64,000 nt of DNA, from positions 620,001-684,000 of the forward strand of contig NC_092408.1 in assembly GCF_009017415.1 (NCBI RefSeq), written 5' to 3'. Below are positions 46,641 through 58,601 of this stretch, piece after piece (position 1 is the first letter of the stretch; each line of letters begins with the position of its first letter). Below the pieces are notes generated by a model. That model had not been told where the DNA came from and did not search any database. It was given only the letters and a program-made list of their open reading frames with translations. Made by a program: the position numbers and the translations under genes. Origin of the DNA: Aspergillus flavus (lineage: Eukaryota > Ascomycota > Eurotiomycetes > Eurotiales > Aspergillaceae).

Positions 46641-47879
46641 CTATTGCGCATTCTCGGGCTTGACAACCTGGATAACCACCTTCCCCAGACCACCGCGATT
46701 GCTGTACACAACCTGACAAGCTTTTCGCACGTCTTCGATATCCCACATATTAGCCGTGGTTCCAACCACAGGTTTCAACTTGCCCTTTTCGACATATTCG
46801 CGTAAGAGATCCAGGTCTTTCCCACTGGGCTCCAGGAACATATATGAGTACTCCACGCCGTATCGTCGTGCACGCAGCTTACGGACGCCATCAAGCAGAT
46901 TCAAAGCTTGTTTGTAGACGAAGGGTAGAGTCGGGCGATGGGGAAGTCTCATGACTGACGAATCCTGTAGCAAATTTCCCGACGGCAAGGTTGAGATCGA
47001 GATAATCCGACTGGTCTTCGGCCGCATCAGGCATAGATATTCCATGGCAAGGCCAACGGTATCGAACAGGAAATCAACTGAGCCGTGTGGGATGGCATCC
47101 TTTGGTTCGGACTTCGTATAATCGATGACTTCAGTAGCGTCAGCAGTTGATTTTATGACAGGGAGGCTGACTGAATGGAGACTTACTCTGATCAACAGTT
47201 CCCTTTCCTAATAGTTCGTCCACTTTAGGGATTTTAGACGTCGACACTGTCGTGATCACCTTGCCGGCATGGAAAACATGCTTTGCTAGTTGACATGCAT
47301 ATAAACCCGTTCCACCCACTGCAACGTTGTCAGTATTTGCATCCACTAGAGGCAAAGAAGGGATCATACATCCTGCAGGCACAAATACAGTCTTCCCCGC
47401 GAGGTCACCATTATACTTCTGTAGTGCCTGAAATGCCGTTGTTGCGGCCAGTGGAATGGCGGCTGCGCTCTCGAAAGACAGCGATGGTGGTTTGAGAGCA
47501 ATGAATTCTTCCGGGCATTTAGCATATTCACTCCATGCTCCCCGGTGTGACTCTGGTAAGCGAACGTAGACTTCATCACCGGGTTTAACCCGGGTTACAC
47601 TTTGCCCAGTTTTGGTCACTATACCAGCACAGTCGTATCCGATCTTGTAGGGGAACCTGGTCTATGTTAGGTACGGGCACTTTCCTTGGGAGGGTGTGCA
47701 TACGTGTCTTTGAGTGCTGCTTTTAAAACACCTTCTGCCTTTTTCAAATCAACCGGATTCACACTGGCAGCATAGACTTTAATGATGACATCTTTTGAGT
47801 CTGTGATTTCCGGCTCTGGTAGCTCGGAAAGTATGTACCCAGACGGGTCGGAGTAGGAAGGGATGTTGATCGAATGCAT
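46641..47879 (-). CDS. Quinone-oxidoreductase-like MDR alcohol dehydrogenase family protein
   Basis: Four exons (47879-47704, 47656-47370, 47318-47187, 47128-46641; introns 47, 51 and 58 nt) give 360 residues, the usual MDR length. Features: VYAASVNPVDLKKAEG, FPYKIGYDCAGIV, VKPGDEVYVRLPES, and the nucleotide-binding VFVPAG-LGGTGLYACQLAKHV, each rebuilt across introns. No catalytic-zinc GHE motif or Cys cluster is present, so it belongs with zinc-free NADPH quinone/enoyl reductases. Reaction and substrate are unknown; a trans-acting enoyl reductase or a detoxifying reductase are options. It diverges from the LTB4DH-like reductase gene. Confidence 0.82.
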
Positions 47880-48551
47880 TCTTGAGTATAGATTCAATGA
47901 AGCCACTTGAAGAAAGAGAAGATGAACTGCTGTTGAGATGCAGGCACAGTGACGTTTTTCAAAGAAAAAGCAAATTGACGACAGAGCTCGGAGCTGGGTT
48001 ACATTTCTTATTCCTTGGCACTGGAAGGCTTCGAGTAAATAAACTTTTGAACGCCACCCACGTTCTCGGTTCTGTTGAATTAGTCAACGAACCAGGTGAT
48101 GAATAAACGGAGAAATCTATTAAGCTCTTGATAGTCTATTCATGCGCAGAATATCGCCCCGACTCCGCCTTAAAAATGAAATGGTGGAGCTATGAAACGG
48201 TTCCTGCCGTCGGGAACGGTCAGATCAAATCCTCCGCCAGGACCACCACGACCACGCTCTCGTTTACTCATCCTGATCAACAGGGTCCATGTTACTGTAT
48301 TAGAATATTAGTGAACATCTTGGGGCTCTGACTAATGTTTGCCTCTCCTATTCACTGAATTCGAAGATACTCTCGATGAGTGGGCTTGAAATGTCTACGG
48401 CAGTCACAGCAGCCCAGGGCTGACCGTTACCCTATCGTTATTTTATATAAAGACAGAGAATCCCAGGACTTGATTCCTTTCACTCATCACCTTTCTCAAT
48501 CAACTTCAGTTTAATTAATATATCCTCCCGTTTTTCGAATATCACAACATC
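47880..48551. other. Divergent promoter between two reductase genes
   Basis: About 670 bp between two divergently transcribed MDR-family reductases, holding both promoters. A TATA-like site serving the plus-strand gene is listed separately. Confidence 0.5.
48444..48452 (+). promoter_or_regulatory. TATA-like box
   Basis: TATATAAAG about 100 bp upstream of the ATG at 48552, followed by a C/T-rich leader; good position for a core promoter. Confidence 0.45.
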
Positions 48552-49583
48552 ATGAGCTCCAACAAGGCCTTGATCTTCAAGCAGGTCCCAACAGGATACC
48601 CTGTACCTGGGAAAGATCTGACCATCCAACCAGCTTTATACGATAAGGATATAGCTCCCGCTGAGAACGGTATCGTTGTGCAATCCCTATATGCTAGTTT
48701 CGATCCTTACATGCGGGGTCGCATGAGATCCGCCGACACGAAATCGTATATTCCGGGATTTGAGTTGGATAAGCCGATTGACAGCCTCGGTATCGCCAAG
48801 GTAATCCGCTCCAATAACGCTGCCTACAAAGAGGGAGACATAGTCATCGGCCAGATCCCAATCCAAGAGGTTGTTTCGCTGGATGAGGGCTCAATTGCCA
48901 AAGTCCGCCTCCTCCAAAATCCCCTGGGGATTGATTTAAGTGTTTTCCTGGGCGCCCTTGGTATGCCTGGTCTCACGGCATTTTCGTCCTTTTACAAGAT
49001 CGGTAAACCCAAACAGGGTGAAACGATCTTTGTCTCCGCTGCCAGTGGCGCTGTTGGTCAGGTTGTCGGCCAGCTCGCGAAGCACGAGGGTTTGAAAGTC
49101 ATCGGTAGTGTGGGCTCGGATGAAAAACTGGATTTTATTTTGAATGAACTTGGATTCGATGGTGGCTTCAACTACAAGAAAGAGAAGCCTGCAGATGCCC
49201 TGGCTCGACTTGCTCCTCAGGGATTGGATATTTACTATGAGAATGTTGGAGGTGAACATCTCGAGGCTGCCATTGACGCATTGAATCAATTCGGCCGCAT
49301 TGTCGCCTGTGGAATGATTTCCGAGTACAATAGTGCTCCATACCCGATTACGAACCTGCACAAGGTTGTTGGCAAGAGTCTTGAGATGCGCGGATTTATT
49401 GTCATGAACCCAGGATTTGCTGATGCCTACATGGAAGAGCACCAGATGAAGGTCCAGAAGTGGATTAGCGAAGGGACTTTCAAGGCTCTGACCCATGAGA
49501 CTGTTGGTATCGAGAACGCAGCCGAGGGCTTGGTGGGCATTTTCTATGGCAGGAACAAAGGTAAAGCTGTTCTGAAGTTCTAA
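48552..49583 (+). CDS. NADPH-dependent alkenal/LTB4DH-type double-bond reductase
   Basis: A single-exon gene of 343 residues. Family hallmarks: SLYASFDPYMRGRMR, GIAKVIRSNNAAYKEGDIVIG, LGALGMPGLTAFSSFYKIGKPKQGETIFVSAASGAVG (nucleotide-binding AASGAVG), IYYENVGGEHLEAAIDALN and GRIVACGMISEYN. Enzymes of this zinc-free MDR branch (leukotriene B4 dehydrogenase, plant alkenal reductase, bacterial CurA) reduce the C=C bond of alpha,beta-unsaturated carbonyls using NADPH in the cytosol. A detoxification role against reactive alkenals is likely; a role in a local pathway is possible. Confidence 0.9.
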   Translation: MSSNKALIFKQVPTGYPVPGKDLTIQPALYDKDIAPAENGIVVQSLYASFDPYMRGRMRSADTKSYIPGFELDKPIDSLGIAKVIRSNNAAYKEGDIVIGQIPIQEVVSLDEGSIAKVRLLQNPLGIDLSVFLGALGMPGLTAFSSFYKIGKPKQGETIFVSAASGAVGQVVGQLAKHEGLKVIGSVGSDEKLDFILNELGFDGGFNYKKEKPADALARLAPQGLDIYYENVGGEHLEAAIDALNQFGRIVACGMISEYNSAPYPITNLHKVVGKSLEMRGFIVMNPGFADAYMEEHQMKVQKWISEGTFKALTHETVGIENAAEGLVGIFYGRNKGKAVLKF

Positions 49584-50752
49584 ATCTGTACATAATCATG
49601 GCCTGAGCACAACAAACATGGTCTGTTTTGAGCAATTTCATGGATGCAATTACAGATGCCATTGAGCAGACTTCGCATATCTAGCGAGAGTACCTAGTCA
49701 ACTGATAACCGAATTTGGTTGTACCTTTTATATTCTATAGAGATAACCACCTAGAATGAGATGTATGAATCTATGAACAGCCCGTCTCGCAAGCTGACCC
49801 GCATCTGGTTAGTCTGACCCACATTTCCTTAATGCCCGTCCCACAATTTAAGCCAATTGTCGGGAAGCAATGCATTTGCTTTAGAGTAAGTGGAGAGATT
49901 GCTCTTGTTCCAGCCCGGGAACAAGAGACCAAGACCCTTCAATCTCTGGGCCTTATTTAGACTCGGTCGAATATTCCATCCGTCACCAGCTGCCTCAGGA
50001 AATCTGGCACCTTTACGCGTTAAGTAATGAGAAAAGCCCCCAAGACGGCAAGAAGGCAGAAGAAACACACTCGCCGACATGAAAATACCACACAAAACCC
50101 ATTGCAGTGCGGACAGAGACACCAATGAACATGGACGGATTGTCAGGAAGCACGTGTGTTGGTCATACATGTGTCGTCGTTCCACCGACTCAGACTATAG
50201 TGTATGTTAGCTTGGACATAGGCAGAGAAGAAGGAAAGATTGAAACCTACCTACCTACCAAACGGCATCAGGGTACGAACGACTTCAAGACCATACATGC
50301 GGATGTCTACTACACCCTGTTCATTCTGCCACCGCCTTCGAAGCAAGTCTACTGAACCATGGGCTTTTCTTCTGATATATACTCCGTACCACACAGTGTC
50401 ATCAGACTTCGAACGGCCATTATACTACAATATGTTTATCCGAGCGCCACGGCACTTCTCAGATATTGCTCGCTATGCACAACAACAAGCTCATGGGTTA
50501 CTTGAAAAATAGGGCGTTAGGATATTATCATACAAGAGGTTTGCCGATGCGACCAGCCACTCGGCTCCACATCGGTAGTGATTAACCGACTGCTGTGCTG
50601 TTTCCCCGCATCTTACGACGACTTCGGTCGATCTCCCGCATCGTTGCCAAGCGCTCTGATTCAGACCCGTCGTACTCCAATTCAACTCTATCGTCTTAGG
50701 GTAATATACCCTTTGGAAAAGCAACTTACTTGATAAGCTGCTCGTATGCACA
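49584..50752. other. Intergenic, nothing recognised
   Basis: About 1.2 kb upstream of the C2H2 regulator. Short frames lack family features. A small (TACC)n repeat lies near 50247 and a TACTCCGTA word at 50380. Confidence 0.5.
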
Positions 50753-52920
50753 ATGGCCCACCGTCAATGGCTGTGCAGCGTCTGTTCCACTCACTTTACT
50801 CGGATGGAGCATCTCAGACGGCACCTCAGATCACGTATGCAGACCACCGTAGCCACATGAAGTTGGCTAACAACTGCAGATGACAATGAGCGGCCATACG
50901 CATGCGCATTATGTCAGAGAACCTTTACACGAAAGTACGTTTGATGGTAGCCGTTTTCTGATCGCGTGACTCTAATGTCGCAGAGATGCAATGAAACGTC
51001 ATGAGAAAACATGCAAAGTACAGACCACGGCAATCAATGCTCTTGACACGTTGCCCCGTATGTATGATAAGGGAAATAATCACAGTGTCAACGAAGCTCT
51101 TTTCCAAAACACAGACTCAGCCATAGCCAATGAGGTCGCTTGTCTACCCAATATCCCTGCTTCATCTGATTTCGAAGCCCTCGACTTTTTGTACTCCCAA
51201 GATCTAACACCAGATAGCACGGCCCTGGCGGAGAGACTAGAATTTCTAGCTTATTTTACAAGCGCTAAGGGAATGGCAACTTTCTTGGACCAGGACACGC
51301 TTAATCAATGGCAGAAGATGTTACTAGAGTATGAACGACATATTAAAGTGTATGGACACGACCGTGATGCGACGGTTCCGGGTGAGGTTTGTCACATAGC
51401 TGGGATACAGGTCTTTCCAAATTCATGGGAAGAGGCCTCTGAAACTACTATCGACCCGTCTGTGGTACATATGACTTCTGACGATTCAGATCTGCTTTTC
51501 CTTCAAACCCAAGAGATCATTCATGATATCCAAGCCATCATTGCTCAGAAAGCGGACAAAAGTATTATAAAGTTGGACTGGAGCCCCTCGGTGCAGGAAT
51601 CATGCAGCATCTTGTTTGCACCCAACAACATACGCCGTTTCTTGGGATATTTCTGGTCCCTCTGGTACCCAAACTGCCCAATTGTACACCGACCATCGTT
51701 TGATCCACAGACAGCACCACCGACTCTATTATGTGTTATGGTAATTATCGGGGCTTGTCTTTCGCCTCATGATGGAGATGGGTCGCTTGCAAGGATGTGG
51801 CTCGACACTGTGGAAGAGTTGGTATTTAGCAACGAGATATTCCAGGAAAGGTCTGCCATGGCAACTACACCGCCTGTGCTTGAAGGACAAACAGAATGGA
51901 AGAAAAGGCGTGTAGAGTGTCTGCAGATGACGTACTTAGTATGTTCATTACAAAAAAGAGAGGGCTCCATCGAGGCACAGACGAGAAGTCGCAGATACCG
52001 TCATGCAATGATGGTCACGGTAAGCCTTTTTATGTCCCCGATCATAGCTTTCATGCTCACATTAGAACAAGCTAGTGAGAGAGCTTGGTCTTTCTGCATC
52101 GCACCGAGATCTCGAGCTGAAGGCCCCTTCAGAATCTTGGTGGCGGAAATTTATTGTCGAGGAAGAGCGAATACGGTGAGATCAATAGGCAATTCGCATA
52201 AACTATTAGTTAACATTGTATAGAACCCTCCTATACGTTTTCTGCATTGACTCGGCAATCACAATGTTGCATAACTCGCCCCCACGGATGGTGGTGTCCG
52301 AGTTGAAAATGGATGTGGCCTGCCCCGAAGAATGCTTTCAAGCGGGATCAGCCACGGAATGCTTTACAGCTTTGAGTGCATGGAAGGATAGCGTATTTTG
52401 GCGCGAAAGATTGTCAATGTCGGCCGTGGTAAAGAGAATCTGCCAGAGAAGCTTAGAAGATCATCTTCTGCATGAATTCTCTCGAATGGGAACTCTGAAT
52501 ATGTGTACACTTGTACTATGTAAGTGCCAGCATATACACCTTCGACCCGCTACTGATAGATTCTTTGGTATAGCACTCCACTCGCTTATATTTAGTCTTC
52601 AGAACTCACTTATCTTCGAGTATACATTTACGCCCGTCCAGACTGGCTTGGAAAACTGGGGACGTATCTGGAACAAGAGAATTCCTGAAGACAGATACAC
52701 ACCGGATAATCCGCACACTATCTGGAAGAAAATAGGCTTTGTACGGTATGCCGCCGAATTCTGGCATTTGGCACGAATAATCGTGGCTCGAGTACAATCG
52801 GGAAGTCTTGCTAGAAGCCAAAAGGAATCATCTCGATACGACCATACAGATATGGTGGATGTCAATGGATTAATCATGGAATATCGACGAATGAGTCTAA
52901 ATGCCCCTTCACCTATATAA
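50753..52920 (+). CDS. C2H2 zinc-finger / fungal-specific transcription factor
   Basis: Six exons (50753-50834, 50880-50934, 50984-52019, 52066-52175, 52224-52519, 52574-52920) give 641 residues. Two N-terminal C2H2-type fingers (CSVCSTHFTRMEHLRRHLRSH; CALCQRTFTRKDAMKRHEKTC, the last ligand Cys) are interrupted by two short introns of 45 and 49 nt. A fungal-specific TF homology region follows (LGYFWSLWYPNCPIVHRPSFDP; VMVIIGACLSP), then the C-terminal helical region. It should be a nuclear DNA-binding activator or repressor. Its 3' end is 23 bp from that of the convergent P450 gene. The acceptor of intron 3 is ambiguous (52065 or six bases later). Intron 5 (54 nt) is in phase without a stop. 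Confidence 0.82.
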
Positions 52921-52943
52921 TATCCGTGAAGTAAGAATACCAG

Positions 52944-54646
52944 CTACGCTTGTTTGGCGCTGGATGTCCGCCTGCGGACCTTCACAACGAAATCAGTTGG
53001 CTTGACAAACCAATAGTTCTCAGTGGACCATTTTTGGCTCGTGGTAGTAAAGTCGAAGTCCCGAATTAGACGGGGTATCATTTTCGACATTTCGAGAATG
53101 GAGATGTGTTTTCCAAGACACGTTCTCGATCCAAGACCAAACTATCCGAAGTTAGTGCTATTCTTGAGGACGACGAAACAAAGATCTCACCGGCATGTAC
53201 ATCTCATTCATAATTTTCAGTCTTTCCGGATCAGCCTCCGCCTCTATCCAGCGCTCGGGGCGAAATTTCTTTGCGTCGGGGTATATTTCTTCGTCATAAT
53301 GGGCCACCCACGTGTTTATTCCTACTGTAGTGCCCTCCGGGAAGTAATATCCACTGATCTCGGCACCACCAGCGGGAACGACCCTCCACAGCGGGAGACC
53401 AGTGGCACTGTGCATACGGAGAGCCTCCTTCATCACGCTTGGAAATAAGGCATTTCCTGACTTTCTTTGAACGTCACACGAGCACTGCAGCGGCCCTGCG
53501 CGGTAAAGTCATCCACTTCGCGACGAAGTTTCTCCAAAACCGCAGGATAGTGCAGCAGGTGGTACATTATTGAGGAAAGACTGATTGCAGTAGTATCTGA
53601 TCCGGCAATCACGTTCGACAAGCCCATCATGAATAAGTGATAATCAGTGACCTTCTCTGGATCCTTGTCTCGAGCGAGGATCATCTTCTCGAGGAAGTCC
53701 TGTGTCTGCAGCGTCCCTTGCTCCGGATCACGCTTGGCAGGCTCACTGTGTCGGCGAATTTTCTCCTGCACGTACCGCATGATGTACGTTCTTCCGCCCG
53801 CGCCAGACCAGCTGAAATGGCTCAGAAGCTCGAATAGCCGCGGATGCCATTCCGGGTAGATACCGATCAGAGTACTGTACACCATGGTCTTCTGCAGTGC
53901 AGCGATGGTCCCTTCGATGTCATCACCCTGGTCCAAAAACCCTAATGTCATCAATACATAGTCATCACAGACCCGAAGATACATATATGTACTCACCGAA
54001 CCGCTTTCCGAATGTAATCTCCCCAATCACGTCAAAAGCATAACACTGGAACCAGTGCCCAAGATTGAGACTTCCTTCCCGCTGGGCGTACTCCGTCAAC
54101 CTCTGAGAAAAGATATCGGCGCAGTGGTCCACAAATTCCTCATAGTGCACCAACGAACTCATCGAATACAATCCCGAAAATCTCTTCCTTGTTTCAGCTA
54201 CATCTACCCTTAGCTCTATACTCTCGTACAAACCACAAAGCAAAAACGAAATTAAATGAAATAGAAAAAGAAAACATACCATGCCTCCGAACATCCCGAT
54301 CGGGAAATAACGTCCACCGCTCGGGACTCGGATGCTTCCACCCCTCATACCATGCCGACTTGGTAAACTTCGTCCCCGTCCCGTAAACCAGCTTCACGGC
54401 GGCCCGGTCACTGATACTGTAATGGTCCGGGGCGATACGCACAACCGGACCATACCGCTCATGAAGACGGACATTATCCTCTTCAAAGTGGCCCCGTCGC
54501 ACACGATCAAAGTACCATAATTTCGTGAGACGAGCGATGAACGGCCCAGGAACAGATAGGAGGGATTTAGTTGTCAAGGTAATGTAGATGAGATGAAGAA
54601 CGTGGTAGGATACGATGAGAACTGGGAGAAGGAGTAGGATATACAT
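52944..54646 (-). CDS. Cytochrome P450, with a one-base frameshift in the third exon
   Basis: Exons 54646-54280, 54197-53997, 53941-53191 and 53141-52944 (introns 82, 55 and 49 nt). An N-terminal membrane anchor (YILLLLPVLIVSYHVLHLIYI) is followed by GPFIARLTKLWYF, the I-helix AGSDTTAISLS, the K-helix MKEALRMHS (Glu and Arg present), RPERW, and heme loop FGLGSRTCLG with the Cys thiolate. Between PYFQA and VMKEALR a single base appears to be missing near 53437, putting TGA in frame. Restoring the count gives 505 codons and makes every downstream exon phase consistent, so the break is recent or a sequence error. It would be an ER-bound monooxygenase; substrate unknown. Convergent with the C2H2 regulator, 23 bp away. 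Confidence 0.8.
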
Positions 54647-55255
54647 CTTGAATTATAAATTCTCCTGCTCTCTCGAGGGAGTTTCTGTGCTGATGATACT
54701 GCAGAAAGAGAAGCAAGATGGGCTTACGCATGCGTTATATAGATCGGCCGGATGCAGGTGTGTGCTTGTTTATTGGTTCCGGGGATGGGTTTGATCATCA
54801 GGTCTTCTCCGCCCCCACCCCCACCGCCACTGCGGAGCTTATGGGGATGGGGTGCTTGATTGGATTCCAGATTTATTGAGGTTGTATCTTGCTTATTGGA
54901 GTCTAGTATCTCATGGTGATATTATCTACAACGTTATAGGACAACAAAGCACCATGTCAGTTGGTTGAGAGCCCTCTCAATTTTCAAGAACGCCGAAGAG
55001 TGATGCATCTCGTTGATTTCTACTTTTAAAAACATTATATATACGTAGAAAACTGCACTGGATCCCAGCAATGTCATTGCGCTTCAATATACATAACATA
55101 AATTATAGAGTTATCGCCCTGAACCAAAAAGAAAAAAAAAAAAACGGGGAGGAGATACACCGCTTCTCAGGTATACAAACCACCATCAAACCAAAAATTA
55201 AATAAATAGATAAAAACCCTCAAATGGCCATGCAAACAAACCAAACCCTGACAAT
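54647..55255. other. P450 promoter and 3' flank of the Atg33-like gene
   Basis: About 600 bp with C-rich and A-rich short tracts (54812-54830; 55129-55144). Nothing else recognised. Confidence 0.5.
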
Positions 55256-55951
55256 CTATTTTCTATCCCCCCAAAGCCCAACAATACCCATCGCAAGCGC
55301 AAGACCCGAAAACACGGCGCGCACACGCTGGAATCTCCGCTCCGTAGCCATCTCCCGCTGCACACTCTCGCCATTAACATTCTCCTCCGCCTCCACAACG
55401 ACAAGATCCTCCTCCTTCTTCTGGGCATTCTTGCGACTGAACGACGCGCAGCCGGCATCCTGGACGAAACTCTGGATCCACGCCTTGAAGCCCATCGACC
55501 GGTGGAAGAAGTAGTCTGCGACGTAGGTGCCGGTGATCGAGGTGGCGATCATCCAGATCAGGTACGGGTGTTTACGGTGTTTCGGGGAGGCACAGTATGC
55601 GAAGAGGAGGCAGCCATTGGCGACGTTGGTGAGACGGAGCCCGTGTTTGCGGTTTAGGCGCTTTACTTCGTGGAGAGCGCGGGAGGCGTTGGCGGAGGTT
55701 GGGAGGAGGGATAGGGATGGGATGGTTACGGTTGAGGCGGAGTAGGAGAGGCCCTGGGTTTTTTGGTTAGTATTTTCGTTTCCTTTTGGGGGCTTTTGGT
55801 TTCTTGATAGTGGTTTAGGGGATTGTCGTGGTTGGTGTATGGTGTTTTGAGGGGTTTGGCTTTATTTTTGTCGGTGGAAGGGCGGACTTACTGTTAGAAG
55901 GCCGAGGGAGACGGTGCCCACGAATTTGCTGACGGTCAGTGGACAGGCCAT
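55256..55951 (-). CDS. Atg33-like mitochondrial membrane protein (mitophagy)
   Basis: Exons 55951-55892 and 55753-55256 with a 138-nt intron give 185 residues. The N-terminal TVSKFVGTVSLGLLTGLSYSASTVTIPSL, the middle KHPYLIWMIATSITG and the C-terminal VFSGLALAMGIVGLWGD hydrophobic blocks fit the arrangement of fungal Atg33, an outer-mitochondrial-membrane protein needed for selective mitophagy in yeast. The loop between is charged (EEDLVVVEAEENVN). Identity rests on pattern only. The start MACPL is the only ATG giving the first helix; phase-0 intron join is clean. Confidence 0.55.
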
Positions 55952-56769
55952 GATGGGGAGGGAGAGAGCTATTGAGAAGGAGAATGCTCTATGGGTGTGG
56001 TAATAGAGATCGAAATGATCAGAGATCCCTTGCGATAGTTGAGAGTGGTTCATTCACGGTGTGTTTGTAGATGAGAGGAAATGGAATGGAAAAGAAAAGA
56101 ACAAAAGAAAGAGTAAACTGTTTGATTCATGTGGAGTTTTGTCAAACATGACGTCGTGACGGTGGCCCAATGCCAGGCGGCCAATCAGAGTGTCCGGATT
56201 AGCCCGTCGGGAGGATCGGTTGATGCTGTACATCGTTGGATACATCTAGAATTGTATTAATCGTATATCTATGTCGATAATGGTACTGCTTGAATACATT
56301 TGAAAAATATACGGAGTACGAAGCCAGTATATTAGTTAATTCTGCAAATTGACGCGAACTTCTCATATCGGAATAGACCAGCAGTATCACTAAGACAGAT
56401 GCACGTGATATATGCAACCACATCTGGATTATTGGATATCTTCATGAACATTAGCGGATTCTTAGTATGTACACCTACTTATACTCTATCTGGGACTATT
56501 CAGAGTGGTGTCTTGCCAAGAGCCTTTATACGTGTCGTACTCCGCACTAAATAATGTTGATTAAACATTTAAATGATTTGAGGTTTACCACTCCCGAGGC
56601 ACCGACCGAGCCGCGGCATTGCCCCCCATCCCTTTCTACGGTGGAGCATCTCCGCAAAAGCCAATTAAGAACTGAGCTGCGTGCACTGGAATATCACCTC
56701 TCCGGCCTCCAACCTTCTATCTCTGTTGTACATACTTTCATACACCGGTAACATACACTCGTAGACAAA
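55952..56769. other. Divergent promoter region
   Basis: About 800 bp between the Atg33-like gene and the dienoyl-CoA reductase. It includes a TACGGAGTA word at 56310. Nothing else recognised. Confidence 0.5.
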
Positions 56770-58002
56770 ATGCCCCTCGCCAAGTCAGAATACCTGAGTG
56801 ATACGTGGAAGGACGGCCTCTTCAGTATGTATTTCCACGTTGTTTTTATTCAGTTGGCGACATGTGAATATCGCTAAACTCGGATAGCAAACAAGGTCGT
56901 TTTCTGCACCGGAGGCGCAGGAACCATCTGCAGTGCTCAGGTCCGCGCCCTCGTTCACCTGGGTGCAAATGCCTGCATCGTAGGCAGAAATGTGGAGAAA
57001 ACCGAGAAAGCAGCTCAGGATATCGCTACGGCTCGTCCAGGTGCCAAGGTCATTGGCATCGGTGCGGTTGATGTGCGCAAGTTCGACAGTCTGAAAGATG
57101 CAGTAGACCGTTGTGTCAAGGATCTTGGCGGTATAGATTATGTTATGTATGAGCGAAGCCCTTCGTCTTTGTCTGATCCCTTCAATTAACGTTGTTCAGC
57201 GCTGGTGCCGCCGGGAACTTCCTCGCTTCGATCAACCAGCTTTCCGTCAACGCTTTCAAGTCTGTGATTGATATTGATGTTCTGGGTTCTTACAACACCT
57301 TGAAAGCCACCATTCCGCACCTGGTTGAGTCCGCAAATAAACACAAGGTTGACTCCAAGTCCCGTAAGCTTTCAACGACCTCTCTGTGCGATCGCGAGAA
57401 ATATGCTAAGTTATTCATTAGTGAAGCCCTCTCCGCTAGGCACCGGTGGACGCATCATTTTCGTTAGCGCTACCATCCACTACAGGACCATGCCCTTCCA
57501 GACGCATGTGTCAGTAGCTAAAGCTGGCGTCGATGCCTTGTCGCACAGTGTTGCCGTTGAATTTGGCCCACTAGGCGTGACTTCCAACATTATTGCGCCG
57601 GGTCCAATTGCATCGACAGAGGTAGGCTCAAACCTTGTTTCTGACATCGACAAACCTTCCCATACTGACTGGATCAGGGCGTGGATCGCTTGGTTCCTGC
57701 CGATGCTATGGAAGGATACATAAAGACGCAACCCTTGGGACGCTTTGGCTCTGTCCGGGACATCTCAGATGCCACGGTGTACCTCTTTGCTGATACCGGA
57801 AGCTACGTCTCAGGTCAGACACTAGTTGGTATGTGCCCCGCGTTTCATTGAGAAGAAGGCGGACTTACTGACTTTTGCAGTTGATGGTGCAAGCTGGCGT
57901 ATGTCTGCTGGTGGCGCAGCATCTGGAAGCCTGGCATATCCCGACTTCCTTCTTTCGGGAGACGCCGTTCCTAACGTGAAGGGACAGAAATCGAAGCTTT
58001 GA
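56770..58002 (+). CDS. sps19: Peroxisomal 2,4-dienoyl-CoA reductase (SDR, PTS1)
   Basis: Six exons (56770-56824, 56888-57146, 57200-57363, 57422-57621, 57678-57828, 57881-58002) give 316 residues. NADPH site: [21 protein letters not shown], then [13 protein letters not shown] and [14 protein letters not shown] are standard SDR blocks. The active-site region [26 protein letters not shown] keeps Lys but lacks the usual Tyr four residues before it, as in the DECR branch. [10 protein letters not shown] follows. The protein ends in Ser-Lys-Leu, a canonical PTS1. Reaction: NADPH reduction of 2,4-dienoyl-CoA, needed for beta-oxidation of unsaturated fatty acids with even-numbered double bonds. Every intron join restores family sequence in frame. 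Confidence 0.9.
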
Positions 58003-58601
58003 GTTTTGAGTTGATATTTGCACTCTGTGGATTTACTTTTTAGAATAACAATAGGTTAGACATTCAATCGGATAAACGGTTGTGCACTTTATCTCTTGAC
58101 TTGTAGTCAGTATGACCCAGTTCAAAAGGCGGAGCTTACCCAGTGTCACACTCAACTGAGCACACAGCTACATACCCTCTCGGTGTCCATCAACTTCCCA
58201 AGCCAACTGAACAATGTAAACGAAGCTATTCACTCTTCTCTCAGTAACCACGGATGATTTCCATATGCTGCAGCGCACTATGTCCCTGATTACTGCAGCT
58301 CTGGAATACTCGTATTCACTCAATCCTCAAAAGCTATCATGTTTGTAATGGACATAAAAGCCCCGAATTACCTTTTGATGAAGCATGCATGCTCTCTTCT
58401 ATTTCCATGATTCCTCCTGTTGTTCTAAATCTGATTCATAGCGATAGTAGCATAATATCATACTTCAATTGTGACTTTCCTGTTCTATAACTATCACCTC
58501 ACATTCGCTGATTCCAAGCTTGCAACTTTCCTACTACCTCTCGCGATCTACCTCTTGATCTACTTCCTTTCTATACAATTCATTCAATACCTCTATTCGT
58601 C
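58003..58601. other. Intergenic, C/T-rich leader at its right end
   Basis: About 600 bp; the right part (58470-58600) is pyrimidine-rich promoter/leader DNA of the next gene. Nothing else recognised. Confidence 0.5.
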
